A stretch of 64,000 nucleotides of DNA from positions 2,725,696-2,789,695 of the forward strand of contig NZ_LT984884.1 of assembly GCF_900258515.1 (NCBI RefSeq). The letters run 5' to 3'. Of the stretch, positions 7,470 to 16,459 are shown piece after piece. The translations under genes were made by a program, and so were the position numbers. Source of the stretch: Lentibacillus sp. Marseille-P4043. Lineage in GTDB: Bacteria; Bacillota; Bacilli; Bacillales; Amphibacillaceae. Position 1 is the stretch's first letter, and each line of letters opens with the position of its first letter. Under the pieces are notes generated by a model that worked only from the letters and a program-made list of their open reading frames with translations, was not told the origin of the DNA and made no database searches.

Positions 7470-7534
7470 TGTTCAAAAGTTGTTGACGTTGAGGCGGCTC
7501 AGTAAAGCTAACGAGGATATTCGCCGCTTGAACA
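7470..7534. repeat. Small palindromic repeat between uvrX-like and yolD-like genes
   Basis: TGTTCAA (7470-7476) and TTGAACA (7528-7534) are inverted ends, with GGCGGC and GCCGC inside and a shared ATTCGCCGCTT motif. The same outline occurs at 9045-9191, so this is a short member of a dispersed family. Confidence 0.5.
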
Positions 7535-7538
7535 TCCC

Positions 7539-8768
7539 TTATTTGTAATGCCCACCAATTTTTTCAGCTCGACTGAACACTTGCCCGGCATTTGTTAGCG
7601 ATGATGCCCGGACGATGGCGGTTGGTCCATATTTTGTATAGATATCATCCATCGCTTGAGAAAGGCGTTCTTTTTTTAATGACAAATCGAAAAGGCTTAA
7701 TTGATAAGGATCGGCTGGCTGCAGCTGTGACAATGTTATCCCAGAACTTCGAATGGGTTGTCGGTCCCAGTGCATCCGGAATAAATGCAATGCTGACCGG
7801 AAAATATCCATGCCAAAATTGGTCGGTGATGCCAGCTTTATCTGCCGGTGAAATCCGGTTTTGAAGGAAAAATCCGCACCTCCGACACTGATTGACACGG
7901 TATTGCCTCGATAACCATCGGCCCGTGCACGTCTAGCAACTTCTTCGCTTAATTCCAATAAGATCACTTTTATCTCATCAAACGTTTCATAATCCCGAGG
8001 TAATGTCATGCGGTGTCCAACTGCCTTTTGTCCATCATGTGTCTTTGTTGTTACCGGGGCGTAATCGATTCCGTTTGCCGTTTGCCATAGGACTTGCCCA
8101 TTAATACCCCAACGTTTGGTTAATGCATCTACAGAAAAATTCGCCAGCTGTCCAATTTTCCGAATGCCCATTCGTTGCAGGTGATGCCTCATTCGGCTGC
8201 CAATACCAAACATTTTACCGATTGGAAGCTCCCACATCGTTTCTTTCATGTTGGATTTATCTAATTGAAAAATCCCAGTCCGATTTTTCTTGGCGAATGC
8301 ATCACAAGCTATTTTTGCTAATACTTTATTTGGTCCAATGCCAACCCGCGCATAGATGCCTGTTACCTCCATGACTTCCTGCTGTATCTTTTTGGCAATG
8401 GTAAATGGGTCTCCGAACAGCTTTTGGCTTCCGGTGATGTCCAAAAATTGTTCATCGATCGAAAATACTTCCACAAGATTGGTATAGTGCTCCAATATTT
8501 CGGTGATTTGGCATGACACGTCAATATACCGTTGCATGCGTGGCCGTATAACGACGGCTTCTGGACATTTATTTTTTGCCTCCCATAATGCTTCAGCCGT
8601 TTTTACTCCGTATTTTTTAGCAATGGGACAGGCAGCCAGAATAATCCCACTCCGTCGTTCCGGATCGCCTGACACAATCACTGGTTTGTCTTTCAGTTTT
8701 GGGTTCTCCGCCTTTTCCACGGAAGCATAGAACGTTTGCATATCAACCAGAAAAATAACCCGTTTCAT
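7539..8768 (-). CDS. uvrX: Y-family DNA polymerase (UvrX/DinB-like)
   Basis: A 409-residue translesion polymerase. The palm domain shows FLVDMQTFYASVEKAENP, with the first catalytic Asp and the Tyr steric gate region, and VEVFSIDEQFLDITGS with the second acidic pair; VGIGPNKVLAKIACD and the helix-hairpin region IGSRMRHHLQRMGIRKIG follow, then a little-finger domain. The family copies past damaged bases during the SOS response. Length fits UvrX/YqjW (about 410) rather than a short fragment. A LexA-type box lies between the -35 and -10 upstream, and a YolD gene follows, the usual arrangement. Confidence 0.87.
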   Translation of the reverse strand: MKRVIFLVDMQTFYASVEKAENPKLKDKPVIVSGDPERRSGIILAACPIAKKYGVKTAEALWEAKNKCPEAVVIRPRMQRYIDVSCQITEILEHYTNLVEVFSIDEQFLDITGSQKLFGDPFTIAKKIQQEVMEVTGIYARVGIGPNKVLAKIACDAFAKKNRTGIFQLDKSNMKETMWELPIGKMFGIGSRMRHHLQRMGIRKIGQLANFSVDALTKRWGINGQVLWQTANGIDYAPVTTKTHDGQKAVGHRMTLPRDYETFDEIKVILLELSEEVARRARADGYRGNTVSISVGGADFSFKTGFHRQIKLASPTNFGMDIFRSALHLFRMHWDRQPIRSSGITLSQLQPADPYQLSLFDLSLKKERLSQAMDDIYTKYGPTAIVRASSLTNAGQVFSRAEKIGGHYK

Positions 8769-8815
8769 TCCTAAGACTCCTTTTGAGGAAACTAGTGTTC
8801 TGTACCTATATTTTT

Positions 8816-8845
8816 ATTATATGCGAATACACGTTCTTTATGCAA
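8816..8845 (-). promoter_or_regulatory. Promoter of uvrX with embedded LexA box
   Basis: On the minus strand TTGCAT (8840-8845), an 18-bp spacer and TATAAT (8816-8821) form a promoter. CGAATACACGTTCT (8824-8837) lies within the spacer and matches the Bacillus LexA consensus CGAACNNNNGTTCG at 8 of 10 fixed positions. A weaker dyad, GAAACTAGTGTTCT, is at 8788-8801. LexA bound here would block RNA polymerase. Confidence 0.65.
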
Positions 8846-9044
8846 TGGTAATTATTTGAATCAACGGCTACTTTTACACAAAAAACAGATACCCAGGCGA
8901 ATTTTATGCGGGGAAAAAAGGGAATAGAACCGATTAATCATAACTTATTTCATTTGTAAAGCATGTCACTCTTTTTTAAACAGGCTGTAACCGCAGAGGG
9001 AAGGTTACCATGATACGATGAGCTTGTCAGTAATTAAAAGTGCG

Positions 9045-9191
9045 TGTTCAAAAAATTGCCAAATTAGAAGCAAGAAGGTCAAGGCGGCGTAGCTCCTGAG
9101 CCCCGGAATGTAACATAAATAGGTACACGAGGAGGGGAAAAGCAAGCCAACGAAGAGATTCGCCGCTTATTATTTGGTTATTTTTTGAACA
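9045..9191. repeat. Palindromic intergenic repeat
   Basis: TGTTCAAAAAATTGCC (9045-9060) mirrors TTTGGTTATTTTTTGAACA (ending 9191). Inside, GGCGGCG (9083-9089) opposes CGCCGC (9161-9166), with CTCCTGAGCCCCGG and ACACGAGGAGG between. It shares ends and the ATTCGCCGC motif with 7470-7534. It fills most of the space before the LysM gene; no gene lies in 8846-9210. Confidence 0.5.
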
Positions 9192-9210
9192 ACCTTAGGG
9201 GGACAACAAA

Positions 9211-9987
9211 ATGAAAAAGTTAGTATCTTTGTGTCTTGGTTTAATCATGTTGTTCATTTCTACAATGACCGTTTCTGCAGCTGAGGCTGAATATGAAGTG
9301 CGTAAGGGTGACACGCTTTGGGATATAGCTATTAACCATCATACAACCGTGGACGAACTGATGGAGGTAAATGGATTAAAATCAACGTTGATATATTCGA
9401 AACAAACATTAAAACTTAAAAAAGAGTATTATACCGTACAGAAGGGAGATACGCTAAGTGAGATCAGTGAAGCATATGGTGATGAAGTAACGGTTGCGAA
9501 TCTGAAAGCATGGAATGACCTTTCTTCTGATTTAATTATTGTTGGACAAAAGCTGGTAGTAAATGGACCGGAACTTCGACCAGAATCAAAACAAGTGGAA
9601 GCAGCGGCTAATATAGAGGCCCATTCCCAAAAATCGGAGACGCAGGGAAGCAAGGAAGCAAGTAAACAGGTCGGGAAACAGCTAACAAAAGCAGAAGGAA
9701 GGACATTATCTGTTGAAGCAACAGCTTACACAGCTTATTGTTCGGGATGTTCGGGAATAACCGCAACAGGTGTGAATTTGCATGAGAATCCCAATGCAAA
9801 AGTAATTGCTGTTGATCCTAACGTTATCCCGCTTGGCTCAAAAGTTTATGTAGAAGGCTACGGCTATGCTGTGGCAGCTGATACAGGCGGCGCCATAAAT
9901 GGGAATGCAATCGACGTACACCTCCCGACGAAGAAGCAAGCATATAACTGGGGCAGAAGAACAGTAGAAGTTACAATCGTGGATTAG
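9211..9987 (+). CDS. Secreted LysM-3D cell-wall protein (YocH-like)
   Basis: A 258-residue exported protein: signal peptide (about 1-24, ending TVSAAEA), two LysM peptidoglycan-binding domains (YEVRKGDTLWDIAINH and YYTVQKGDTLSEISEAYG), a glutamine/serine/lysine-rich linker, and a C-terminal 3D domain with the three aspartates in VIAVDPNVIPLG, VAADTGG and NAIDVHLP. 3D domains belong to the double-psi beta-barrel lytic transglycosylase-like enzymes that cut glycan strands. YocH of B. subtilis has this architecture and is under WalRK control; I see no clear WalR site here. ATG follows AGGGGGAC. Confidence 0.85.
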   Translation: MKKLVSLCLGLIMLFISTMTVSAAEAEYEVRKGDTLWDIAINHHTTVDELMEVNGLKSTLIYSKQTLKLKKEYYTVQKGDTLSEISEAYGDEVTVANLKAWNDLSSDLIIVGQKLVVNGPELRPESKQVEAAANIEAHSQKSETQGSKEASKQVGKQLTKAEGRTLSVEATAYTAYCSGCSGITATGVNLHENPNAKVIAVDPNVIPLGSKVYVEGYGYAVAADTGGAINGNAIDVHLPTKKQAYNWGRRTVEVTIVD

Positions 9988-10091
9988 GAAATTTTTCGGA
10001 TCGAGTTTTTCCAATCTTCATTATTTATTATTATGTTACAATAAAAGCTAGAAATGCCGAGGAACTTTATAGAGTAATTAGGGGTGAAGAG

Positions 10092-10682
10092 ATGATTAAA
10101 ATCGGATTCGTGCGTCACGGGATAACGAATTGGAATATAGAAAGAAGGGCACAAGGAAGTACTGATGTGCCACTTAACAAGGAAGGGCTTTTACAAGCGG
10201 AAAAACTTGCGGATCGTTTGCAGGTTGAAGATTGGGACGTGATTTATTCTAGTAATCTAGCAAGGGCAAAGCAAACCGCTGAGATAATTGGAAATAAACT
10301 AGAAAATAGAACGATTCATTTCGATTCCAGACTACGTGAAAATGGTGGTGGGCTGATCGAAGGAACGACAGAGGAAGAACGGGTAGCAAAATGGGGCCCT
10401 GATTGGCGGGAATTGGACTTACATAGAGAAAAAAGCGAAAGTATTATGGCAAGAGGCCGATCGATAATGGCTGAAATTTTGAACGAACAACATGGGAAGA
10501 ACATATTAATTGTTAGCCATGGATCTTTTATTAAATCCCTTTTAAGAGAAATGTTGCCGGATGAGGATGTCGAGACGTCGCTTCACAACTGTTCATTGAC
10601 AATACTGGAAAAGGCTGACGTGGAATGGAAGCTGAAGTTGCATAATTGTACAAGACACATATCAGCGCAGTCGTTGCGTTAA
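10092..10682 (+). CDS. Histidine phosphatase family protein
   Basis: 196 residues of the phosphoglycerate-mutase-like histidine phosphatase superfamily. The phosphohistidine motif is FVRHGITNWN (RHG at about 8-10); the second conserved arginine is in NLARAKQTAEI; the acid/base region is ENGGGLIEG and the second histidine lies in ILIVSHGSFI. These give the full catalytic set. The substrate cannot be told; relatives include PhoE and cobalamin- and sugar-phosphate phosphatases. The start follows AGGGGTGAAG. Confidence 0.82.
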   Translation: MIKIGFVRHGITNWNIERRAQGSTDVPLNKEGLLQAEKLADRLQVEDWDVIYSSNLARAKQTAEIIGNKLENRTIHFDSRLRENGGGLIEGTTEEERVAKWGPDWRELDLHREKSESIMARGRSIMAEILNEQHGKNILIVSHGSFIKSLLREMLPDEDVETSLHNCSLTILEKADVEWKLKLHNCTRHISAQSLR

Positions 10683-10814
10683 CCTTTTTATCAAACTAAT
10701 TTATTCTGTATGTGCAATAAGAAAATGTGATTGTAACCTATTTGAAACCTGTATTATCAAAGTAGCTATTCTCCTTGTAAACTAAAGGTATCTTACATAA
10801 AAGGGGTAATTTTA

Positions 10815-11588
10815 ATGGGGATGAACTTTCACGATGAAAAGAATAAACATAGTTATGTGACAAGACAAGCTGATGATACATGGTTACGTGTTGTAAAGAC
10901 ATTGATTCAAGATCGGGCAATTACCAAGGCAGTGGATATTGGAACAGGCGGAGGGATATATGCAAAGGCGCTTGCCGATATAGATATTCCCTCCATTACC
11001 GGCATTGATTTTTCAAGGGCTATGGTAAATGCTGCCAGACAAAATTGTAGCTCATACAAACAAATAAAGTTTCAATTAGGGAATGCTTATTGTACCGGAT
11101 TGCCAGATGGATATACGGATTTCGTTTTAGAGCGGGCACTCATCCATCACCTTGATGATTTAACATCGTGTTTTTCTGAGGCCCATCGAATTTTAAAGCA
11201 AGATGGGATGCTATTAGTACAAGATAGGACGCCCGAAGATTGTTTGTTAAAAGGGGATTGTCATCATATTCGGGGTTACCTGTTCACCCTATTCCCGCAT
11301 CTTGCAGAAATCGAGACAAAAAGAAGATATGCCTCCCCAATCGTTAAAACCGAGCTTAAAAAAGCAGGCTTTCGATCCATTAAAGAAATGAAACTTTGGG
11401 AAATAAGAGAAACGTATACGAACAAAAAACTATTGCTCAACGATATCAAATCCCGAAACGGACGATCTATTCTACATGATTTATCAGATCAGCAAGTATT
11501 GTTATTCGCCGACCATGTAAATCAATCGATTCAAGATGGTCCAATTATAGAAAAAGATCCATGGACAATTTGGCTAGCCACTAAATAA
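10815..11588 (+). CDS. Class I SAM-dependent methyltransferase
   Basis: 257 residues. Motif I appears as AVDIGTGGGIYAKAL (about 40-54), followed by GIDFSRAMVNAARQ for ribose binding, LPDGYTDFVLERALIHHL and EAHRILKQDGMLLVQDRTPE, all in the order of the methyltransferase-11/25 group. The C-terminal 90 residues are an all-alpha extension. The substrate is unknown. The start ATG follows AAAAGGGGTAATTTTA. It is separated by 132 bp from the phosphatase and 34 bp from the GrpB-family gene, so it may be co-transcribed with the latter. Confidence 0.78.
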   Translation: MGMNFHDEKNKHSYVTRQADDTWLRVVKTLIQDRAITKAVDIGTGGGIYAKALADIDIPSITGIDFSRAMVNAARQNCSSYKQIKFQLGNAYCTGLPDGYTDFVLERALIHHLDDLTSCFSEAHRILKQDGMLLVQDRTPEDCLLKGDCHHIRGYLFTLFPHLAEIETKRRYASPIVKTELKKAGFRSIKEMKLWEIRETYTNKKLLLNDIKSRNGRSILHDLSDQQVLLFADHVNQSIQDGPIIEKDPWTIWLATK

Positions 11589-11622
11589 TTCAAATCAGGC
11601 GCATTTCCTGAAGGGTGATGAA

Positions 11623-12135
11623 ATGAGAAAAGTAGTAGTAACGGATCACAACGAAAAATGGCCGTTAATGTTTGCAGAAGAGGCTGCCAAATTGCGTGGA
11701 ATTTTTGGCTCGGAGATCACCAGCATCCATCACATTGGCAGCACATCGGTAAAAGGATTAAAGGCAAAGCCGATTATTGATATGATGCCTTTGGTAAAAA
11801 ATATCGAGTCGGTTGATTCGTTTAACGATGCAATGAAGAAAATCGGCTATGAAGCAAAGGGTGAAAATGGGATACCTGGGCGGCGATATTTTCAAAAAGG
11901 TGGAGATACCCGCACACATCATGTTCATATTTTTGAATCAGGTAATCACGAAGGCGAACGTCACATTGCATTTCGGGACTATTTGCGGGCGCATTCAGAT
12001 ACAGCCGAAAAATATGGAAACCTAAAAGAATCCTTAGCCAAACGATTTCCCAATGACGTGGAAGCATATATAAAGGGAAAAGAACAGCTTGTTTTGGAAA
12101 TAGAAAGACAAGCAATAACGTGGTATCAGGCGTAA
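11623..12135 (+). CDS. GrpB-family nucleotidyltransferase-like protein
   Basis: 170 residues of the GrpB/UPF0157 family, which has a nucleotidyltransferase-like fold. Family marks are HHIGSTSVKGLKAKPIIDM (the GS and downstream Asp of the fold), GRRYFQKGGDTRTHHVHIFE, and RHIAFRDYLRAH with a tail of KFP-type residues. The catalytic activity of the family is not established. ATG follows GGGTGATGAA. Confidence 0.85.
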   Translation: MRKVVVTDHNEKWPLMFAEEAAKLRGIFGSEITSIHHIGSTSVKGLKAKPIIDMMPLVKNIESVDSFNDAMKKIGYEAKGENGIPGRRYFQKGGDTRTHHVHIFESGNHEGERHIAFRDYLRAHSDTAEKYGNLKESLAKRFPNDVEAYIKGKEQLVLEIERQAITWYQA

Positions 12136-12221
12136 AGTTTATCTGAATACAGACAACAAACTGAATCCTTTCCCTTCTCCCAGCCGTATAAAGTAATAGG
12201 AAGTCGGAAAGGGGCTAAACA

Positions 12222-13205
12222 ATGAAAACGTATTTAAAAATATCATCCGTTTTGCTTTTGGCCATTGGTTTAGTTGCATGTGGAGGAACAAAAAAAGATT
12301 CATCGGGTAAACAACAGGAGGAGGATGCTAAAAATACATTCGAAAAATTAGCATCCGCAGATCAACTCCCGGATCAATTTTTAGCTAGCAATTTCGAGGC
12401 GATTTACAAACAAACAAGTGATACGTTCCAGGCTGACGTATCATTAGATCAATTTATTAACCTTGGAGAAGGGTTTAATAAAGGTGTAGACGGTTATCAG
12501 CTTGTTTCTAAAATGCCTATACAGAACATGACTGAGTACCAATGGATCAGTGACGAAGGAGATAAAGGAATTCGCAGTTACTTTGCCGATGACATGACTA
12601 TTGAAGGGATACAGCTTATGCCAATTACACCTTATCCGAAGAGTGATGCGCGATATACGGAGAATACGTATCGAATGCCAGTGAATGAAAAATGGCTCAC
12701 TTTTTGGGGCGGAACAAATGAACTTGTTAATTACCACTATGCCTCAGAAAATCAGCGGTATGCGTATGATCTTGTCATGATGAATGGGGATACATCTTTT
12801 AAGGGTGATCCAGCAAATAATGAAAGTTACTATGCATTTGGCAAAGAAGTTGTAGCGCCAAGGGATGGGGTAGTTGTATCTGTTGAAAGTGCGATCCCGG
12901 ACAATACACCGACCGTCGATACAAATACAGAAGAACCGCTTGGAAATCATGTTATTATCGAGCATGAAAATAATGAATACAGCGTGATTGCGCATTTAAA
13001 AGAAGGCAGTTTGAAAGTAGTGGAAGGCGATAAAGTAAGTGCAAATGATTTAATAGGTTTGGTTGGGAATTCCGGTAATTCCAGTGAGCCGCACATTCAT
13101 TTTCATGTGGCTGATAGCCCGAAATGGGAAGAAGCGACTTCAATCCGAATAAAAATTGAGAATGGAATAGATCCTGTACGTGGGGATATAGTTACAGGGT
13201 TTTGA
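12222..13205 (+). CDS. M23-type peptidase lipoprotein
   Basis: 327 residues with a lipobox LVAC (Cys 20), a low-similarity middle, and a C-terminal M23 (LytM-like) domain: VVAPRDGVVVSV, HVIIEHENNEYSVIAHL, GNSGNSSEPHIHFHV. The HxH pair is present. The canonical first ligand motif HxxxD instead reads RYAYD (Asp 183), with a histidine at 172 that might substitute; a variant seen in some M23 lipoproteins. It would be anchored outside the membrane and either cut peptidoglycan cross-links or act as a non-catalytic LytM factor. ATG follows GGAAAGGGG. Confidence 0.75.
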   Translation: MKTYLKISSVLLLAIGLVACGGTKKDSSGKQQEEDAKNTFEKLASADQLPDQFLASNFEAIYKQTSDTFQADVSLDQFINLGEGFNKGVDGYQLVSKMPIQNMTEYQWISDEGDKGIRSYFADDMTIEGIQLMPITPYPKSDARYTENTYRMPVNEKWLTFWGGTNELVNYHYASENQRYAYDLVMMNGDTSFKGDPANNESYYAFGKEVVAPRDGVVVSVESAIPDNTPTVDTNTEEPLGNHVIIEHENNEYSVIAHLKEGSLKVVEGDKVSANDLIGLVGNSGNSSEPHIHFHVADSPKWEEATSIRIKIENGIDPVRGDIVTGF

Positions 13206-13276
13206 GCACGCATGTGTTAGAATAAAATCCCGCCGTTAATTCTGCAACCTTTCCAGAAATTCAAGCAGTAAATGGG

Positions 13277-13474
13277 GTGTCTAAATTTAGTAAGAAAACT
13301 AGAATGCTAATTGGTATAATCGCTAATCTTGTTATCTGTATTTACGGTGTGTATGGATTGGTAACGGAAAGCTCCATATCAAATGTATCCTTTATCCCTG
13401 TTATTTTAGCAGTAGGTGGTTTTATTGGTTTTGTTGGTAGTGTTATTGAATTAAAGAAAACGGAAAAATCATAG
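13277..13474 (+). CDS. Small two-segment membrane protein
   Basis: 65 residues with two hydrophobic stretches (MLIGIIANLVICIYGVYGLV and IPVILAVGGFIGFVGSVIEL) and a basic tail. The start is a GTG at 13277 with a poor upstream site; ATG at residue 10 is an alternative. A strong bidirectional terminator follows. No family recognised. Confidence 0.5.
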   Translation: MSKFSKKTRMLIGIIANLVICIYGVYGLVTESSISNVSFIPVILAVGGFIGFVGSVIELKKTEKS

Positions 13475-13515
13475 CATTTTATGATATATACGTCATTGAA
13501 ACAAAAGTTCAAATG

Positions 13516-13547
13516 AAAGGATCGCCACAACCATGACGATCCTTTTT
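13516..13547. terminator. Bidirectional terminator
   Basis: AAAGGATCG and CGATCCTTT form a 9-bp stem with a 12-nt loop and a T tract on the plus strand. It lies between two convergent genes. Confidence 0.7.
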
Positions 13548-13549
13548 CA

Positions 13550-14470
13550 CTACCGATGATTCGTATACTGCATCGGTTTTGTAACTGCTTGTAATGCTTG
13601 ATACTTTTCTTCTGTTAATGGAGCGGCCTGAGTAATTGCCGTATTTTCTACAAGCTGATCTATAGAGCTTGCGCCAAACACAGCACTTGCAACTGCAGGA
13701 TGATGAAGCACATATTGCAGTGCTGCGGTATTAAACGAAGCATCCTCGCCAATAATATCTTTTATTTCGTCATAGACTTTTACTAATTCCTCATACGTGT
13801 AATCCAAATAGCCTTCGCGCGATTTTCGTTCAATTTGTTTTTCACCATTATTGCTCAAAATACCCTTGGCAAGTGGCCCACGAGCAAGAACACTAATATT
13901 ATTTTCGTGTAATAGATTTAACACTTCCTCTTCCGGCCGGCGATCCAGCATACTGTACTGCATCATTACAGCATCAATATGCGAACGTTTTACATATTCC
14001 CGAATCACGTTGGGGCGAATCGATGATATCCCATATGCGCGAATAAGTCCGTCTTTTTTCAGTTCCTCAAATGCCTCAATTGTTTCATCAATCGGATCAT
14101 CAATTGTTCCACCATGTAGCATATAAAAATCGATATAGTCTGTTTTAAGACGTTGTAAACTATCCTTCAAACCTTCCTTAATATGTGCCTTGGACGGATC
14201 CCAAAACCAATCCTTCGTCTCACGATTAAAATGGTTGCCAACCTTTGATGTGATAATCACTTCCTCGCGTCTGCCTTTTAATGCTGCACCGACGATTTCC
14301 TCATTCAAACCAAAATCGTATAAATCAGCGGTATCCAAATGATTGACCCCAGCTGCTAGAGCCTGATCGATAATCGTTTGTGCTTGTTTTTGGTCTGTGC
14401 CTAGTGACATGCACCCGAGCGTCAATTCTGAAACATATAAGTCTGATTTTCCCAACTGTTTTTTCTTCAT
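13550..14470 (-). CDS. yqkF: Aldo/keto reductase (YqkF-like)
   Basis: 306 residues with the aldo/keto reductase barrel: LTLGCMSLGTD, the NADPH/catalytic Asp and Tyr in LDTADLYDFGLNE, catalytic Lys in VIITSKVGNHF, the histidine in YIDFYMLHGG, and the cofactor-binding C-terminal strand (AVASAVFGASSIDQL). ATG 14470 has GGAGGG upstream, so the longer frame to 14521 is rejected. It is divergent from nudF. yqkF sits next to nudF in B. subtilis, supporting orthology; its physiological substrate is not known. Confidence 0.85.
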   Translation of the reverse strand: MKKKQLGKSDLYVSELTLGCMSLGTDQKQAQTIIDQALAAGVNHLDTADLYDFGLNEEIVGAALKGRREEVIITSKVGNHFNRETKDWFWDPSKAHIKEGLKDSLQRLKTDYIDFYMLHGGTIDDPIDETIEAFEELKKDGLIRAYGISSIRPNVIREYVKRSHIDAVMMQYSMLDRRPEEEVLNLLHENNISVLARGPLAKGILSNNGEKQIERKSREGYLDYTYEELVKVYDEIKDIIGEDASFNTAALQYVLHHPAVASAVFGASSIDQLVENTAITQAAPLTEEKYQALQAVTKPMQYTNHR

Positions 14471-14584
14471 TCCATTCCCTCCGTTTCCAAATTCCATACA
14501 CCTATTGTAAAAATACCCCACACCAAACTCAAGCTTTTCAATTATGGTAAAATAGAGTGAGCATAAATAAATGAGGTTGATACA

Positions 14585-15130
14585 ATGAAAAAATTTGAAG
14601 AGAAAACAATAAAGACAGAGAAAATATATGATGGAAAAGTGGTCAAGCTACAAGTAGATGACGTAACATTACCAGACGGAAATACAGCTAAACGCGAGCT
14701 GATCAAACATCCGGGTGCAGTAGGGATTATCCCAATTACCAAGGATAAAAAAATCATTTTCGTTGAACAATATCGAAAACCGCTTGAAAAATCACTCGTC
14801 GAAATTCCTGCTGGCAAGCTGGAAGCAGGGGAGAAGCCGGAAATAACCGCAGTCCGGGAACTGGAAGAAGAAACAGGTTACACAACAAACCAGCTTAAAT
14901 ACGTCGCGTCCTTTTATACATCGCCAGGATTTGCTGACGAATTGATGCATCTATACATGACTGATCAATTAGAAGCCCTGACGGAAAAAGTGGCTGGTGA
15001 TGATGATGAATTTGTCGAACTCGTTGAATTGACGTTAGAGGAAGCGAAACAATACGTGAAAGAACAACGAATTCATGATGCGAAAACAAACTATGCGATT
15101 CTTTACTTAGAAACTTTGGAGATGATGTAG
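14585..15130 (+). CDS. nudF: ADP-ribose pyrophosphatase
   Basis: 181 residues with the Nudix box GKLEAGEKPEITAVRELEEE followed by TGY (the GX5EX7REUXEEXGU pattern) at about residues 77-99, plus the upstream substrate strand FVEQYRKPLEKSLVEIPAG and the downstream proline-containing region SFYTSPGFADE typical of ADP-ribose hydrolases. It cleaves ADP-ribose to AMP and ribose 5-phosphate. ATG 14585 follows GAGGTTGAT. The next gene starts 2 bp after its stop, implying coupled translation. Confidence 0.92.
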   Translation: MKKFEEKTIKTEKIYDGKVVKLQVDDVTLPDGNTAKRELIKHPGAVGIIPITKDKKIIFVEQYRKPLEKSLVEIPAGKLEAGEKPEITAVRELEEETGYTTNQLKYVASFYTSPGFADELMHLYMTDQLEALTEKVAGDDDEFVELVELTLEEAKQYVKEQRIHDAKTNYAILYLETLEMM

Positions 15131-15132
15131 AC

Positions 15133-16305
15133 ATGCTACAAACTTATTTTGCCGATATGCACATCCATATTGGCAGGGATATGTACAATAAACCGGTGAA
15201 AATAACGGGAGCGAAAACCTTAACCCTAACAAATGTTTTGAAAGAAGCTAGCAGAAATAAAGGGATTCAAATGGTTGGTGTGATAGACAGTCATGCTCCT
15301 GCTGTTCAACAGGAACTGAAACAATTGATCGAACAAGGGGCGGCTTATGAACTGAACGATGGCGGCGTACAATTTGAACAGGTGACATTATTGTTGGGTT
15401 CGGAAATTGAAATCTATGACGAAAACTGTAAAGGTCCGATTCATGTGCTTTGTTTTTTCCCGACCCTTGCAAAAATTGAACAGTTTTCCGAGTGGCTAAC
15501 AACCAAAATGAAGAACATTACGTTGAGCTCCCAACGCTATTACGGAACCGCAAAAGAATTGCAATATAAAGTTAAAGAATTAGAAGGAATTTTTATCCCA
15601 GCCCATGTGTTTACACCATTTAAAAGCACGTATGGCAAGGGGGTTCACAAGTCCCTAAAAGAGGTATTCGATCCGGATTTAATTGACGGAATTGAACTTG
15701 GCTTGAGTTCAGATACTGACATGGCTGATCAAATTAGTGAATTGCATGATTACACGTTCGTTTCCAATTCAGATGCTCATTCACTAGCAAAAATAGCGAG
15801 GGAGTACCAAGAAATCCGGATGGAAGAACCGTCATTTAAGGAATTTTATTGGGCGTTACACGAGGTGAATGACCGTAAAATCACCAAAAACTTCGGCATG
15901 AATCCTCAACTAGGCAAATACCATACAACTGTATGCAGTAAATGTTTAGAGCAAGTGCCATATAACACGAAACAATGTCCAAGCTGTGGTTCGAAAAAAA
16001 TTATTAACGGTGTGTTTGATCGTATTCAAGAATTAACTGATGCCGAAACAGTTACAAGGGAACGACCGCCATATCTATATCAAGTTCCATTAGAATATTT
16101 ACCAAAACTTGGGCCGAAAACATTTCAAAAACTATTAGATCGTTTTCAAACCGAAATGTATGTAATCCACCATGCCACATTAGAAGAGTTACAAGAGATT
16201 GTTCCGGAAAAACTAGCAACCGCAATTATTCAAATGCGAGAAGGAAATTTAATGATTAACGCTGGCGGTGGCGGGAGATATGGCAGCATCGCCCAGTCGG
16301 AATGA
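15133..16305 (+). CDS. yqxK: Endonuclease Q family protein (YqxK)
   Basis: A 390-residue PHP-domain protein (TIGR00375 type). Metal-binding motifs: ADMHIHIGRD, GVIDSHAP, a glutamate in GSEIEIYDE, PAHVFTPF, SNSDAHS. A zinc finger CSKCLEQVPYNTKQCPSCG and a helix-hairpin-helix-like PKLGPKTFQKLLDRF follow. EndoQ enzymes nick DNA 5' of deaminated bases such as uracil and hypoxanthine and are known from archaea and some Bacillus species. It is coupled to nudF by 2 bp. Activity here is inferred from the motif set. Confidence 0.82.
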   Translation: MLQTYFADMHIHIGRDMYNKPVKITGAKTLTLTNVLKEASRNKGIQMVGVIDSHAPAVQQELKQLIEQGAAYELNDGGVQFEQVTLLLGSEIEIYDENCKGPIHVLCFFPTLAKIEQFSEWLTTKMKNITLSSQRYYGTAKELQYKVKELEGIFIPAHVFTPFKSTYGKGVHKSLKEVFDPDLIDGIELGLSSDTDMADQISELHDYTFVSNSDAHSLAKIAREYQEIRMEEPSFKEFYWALHEVNDRKITKNFGMNPQLGKYHTTVCSKCLEQVPYNTKQCPSCGSKKIINGVFDRIQELTDAETVTRERPPYLYQVPLEYLPKLGPKTFQKLLDRFQTEMYVIHHATLEELQEIVPEKLATAIIQMREGNLMINAGGGGRYGSIAQSE

Positions 16306-16459
16306 ACATGCGGGTGAAATGCTATATCTTTTAAAGTGAAAAAATAAACATTGAAAGAGTAAATTTGGTATTTTTATCTGGAATTCTTCATAGATTCTAA
16401 CTATAGACAAAATCATTTGCTTAGCACCAATAGCTTTTGAATTTGAATGGAGGATTCCG

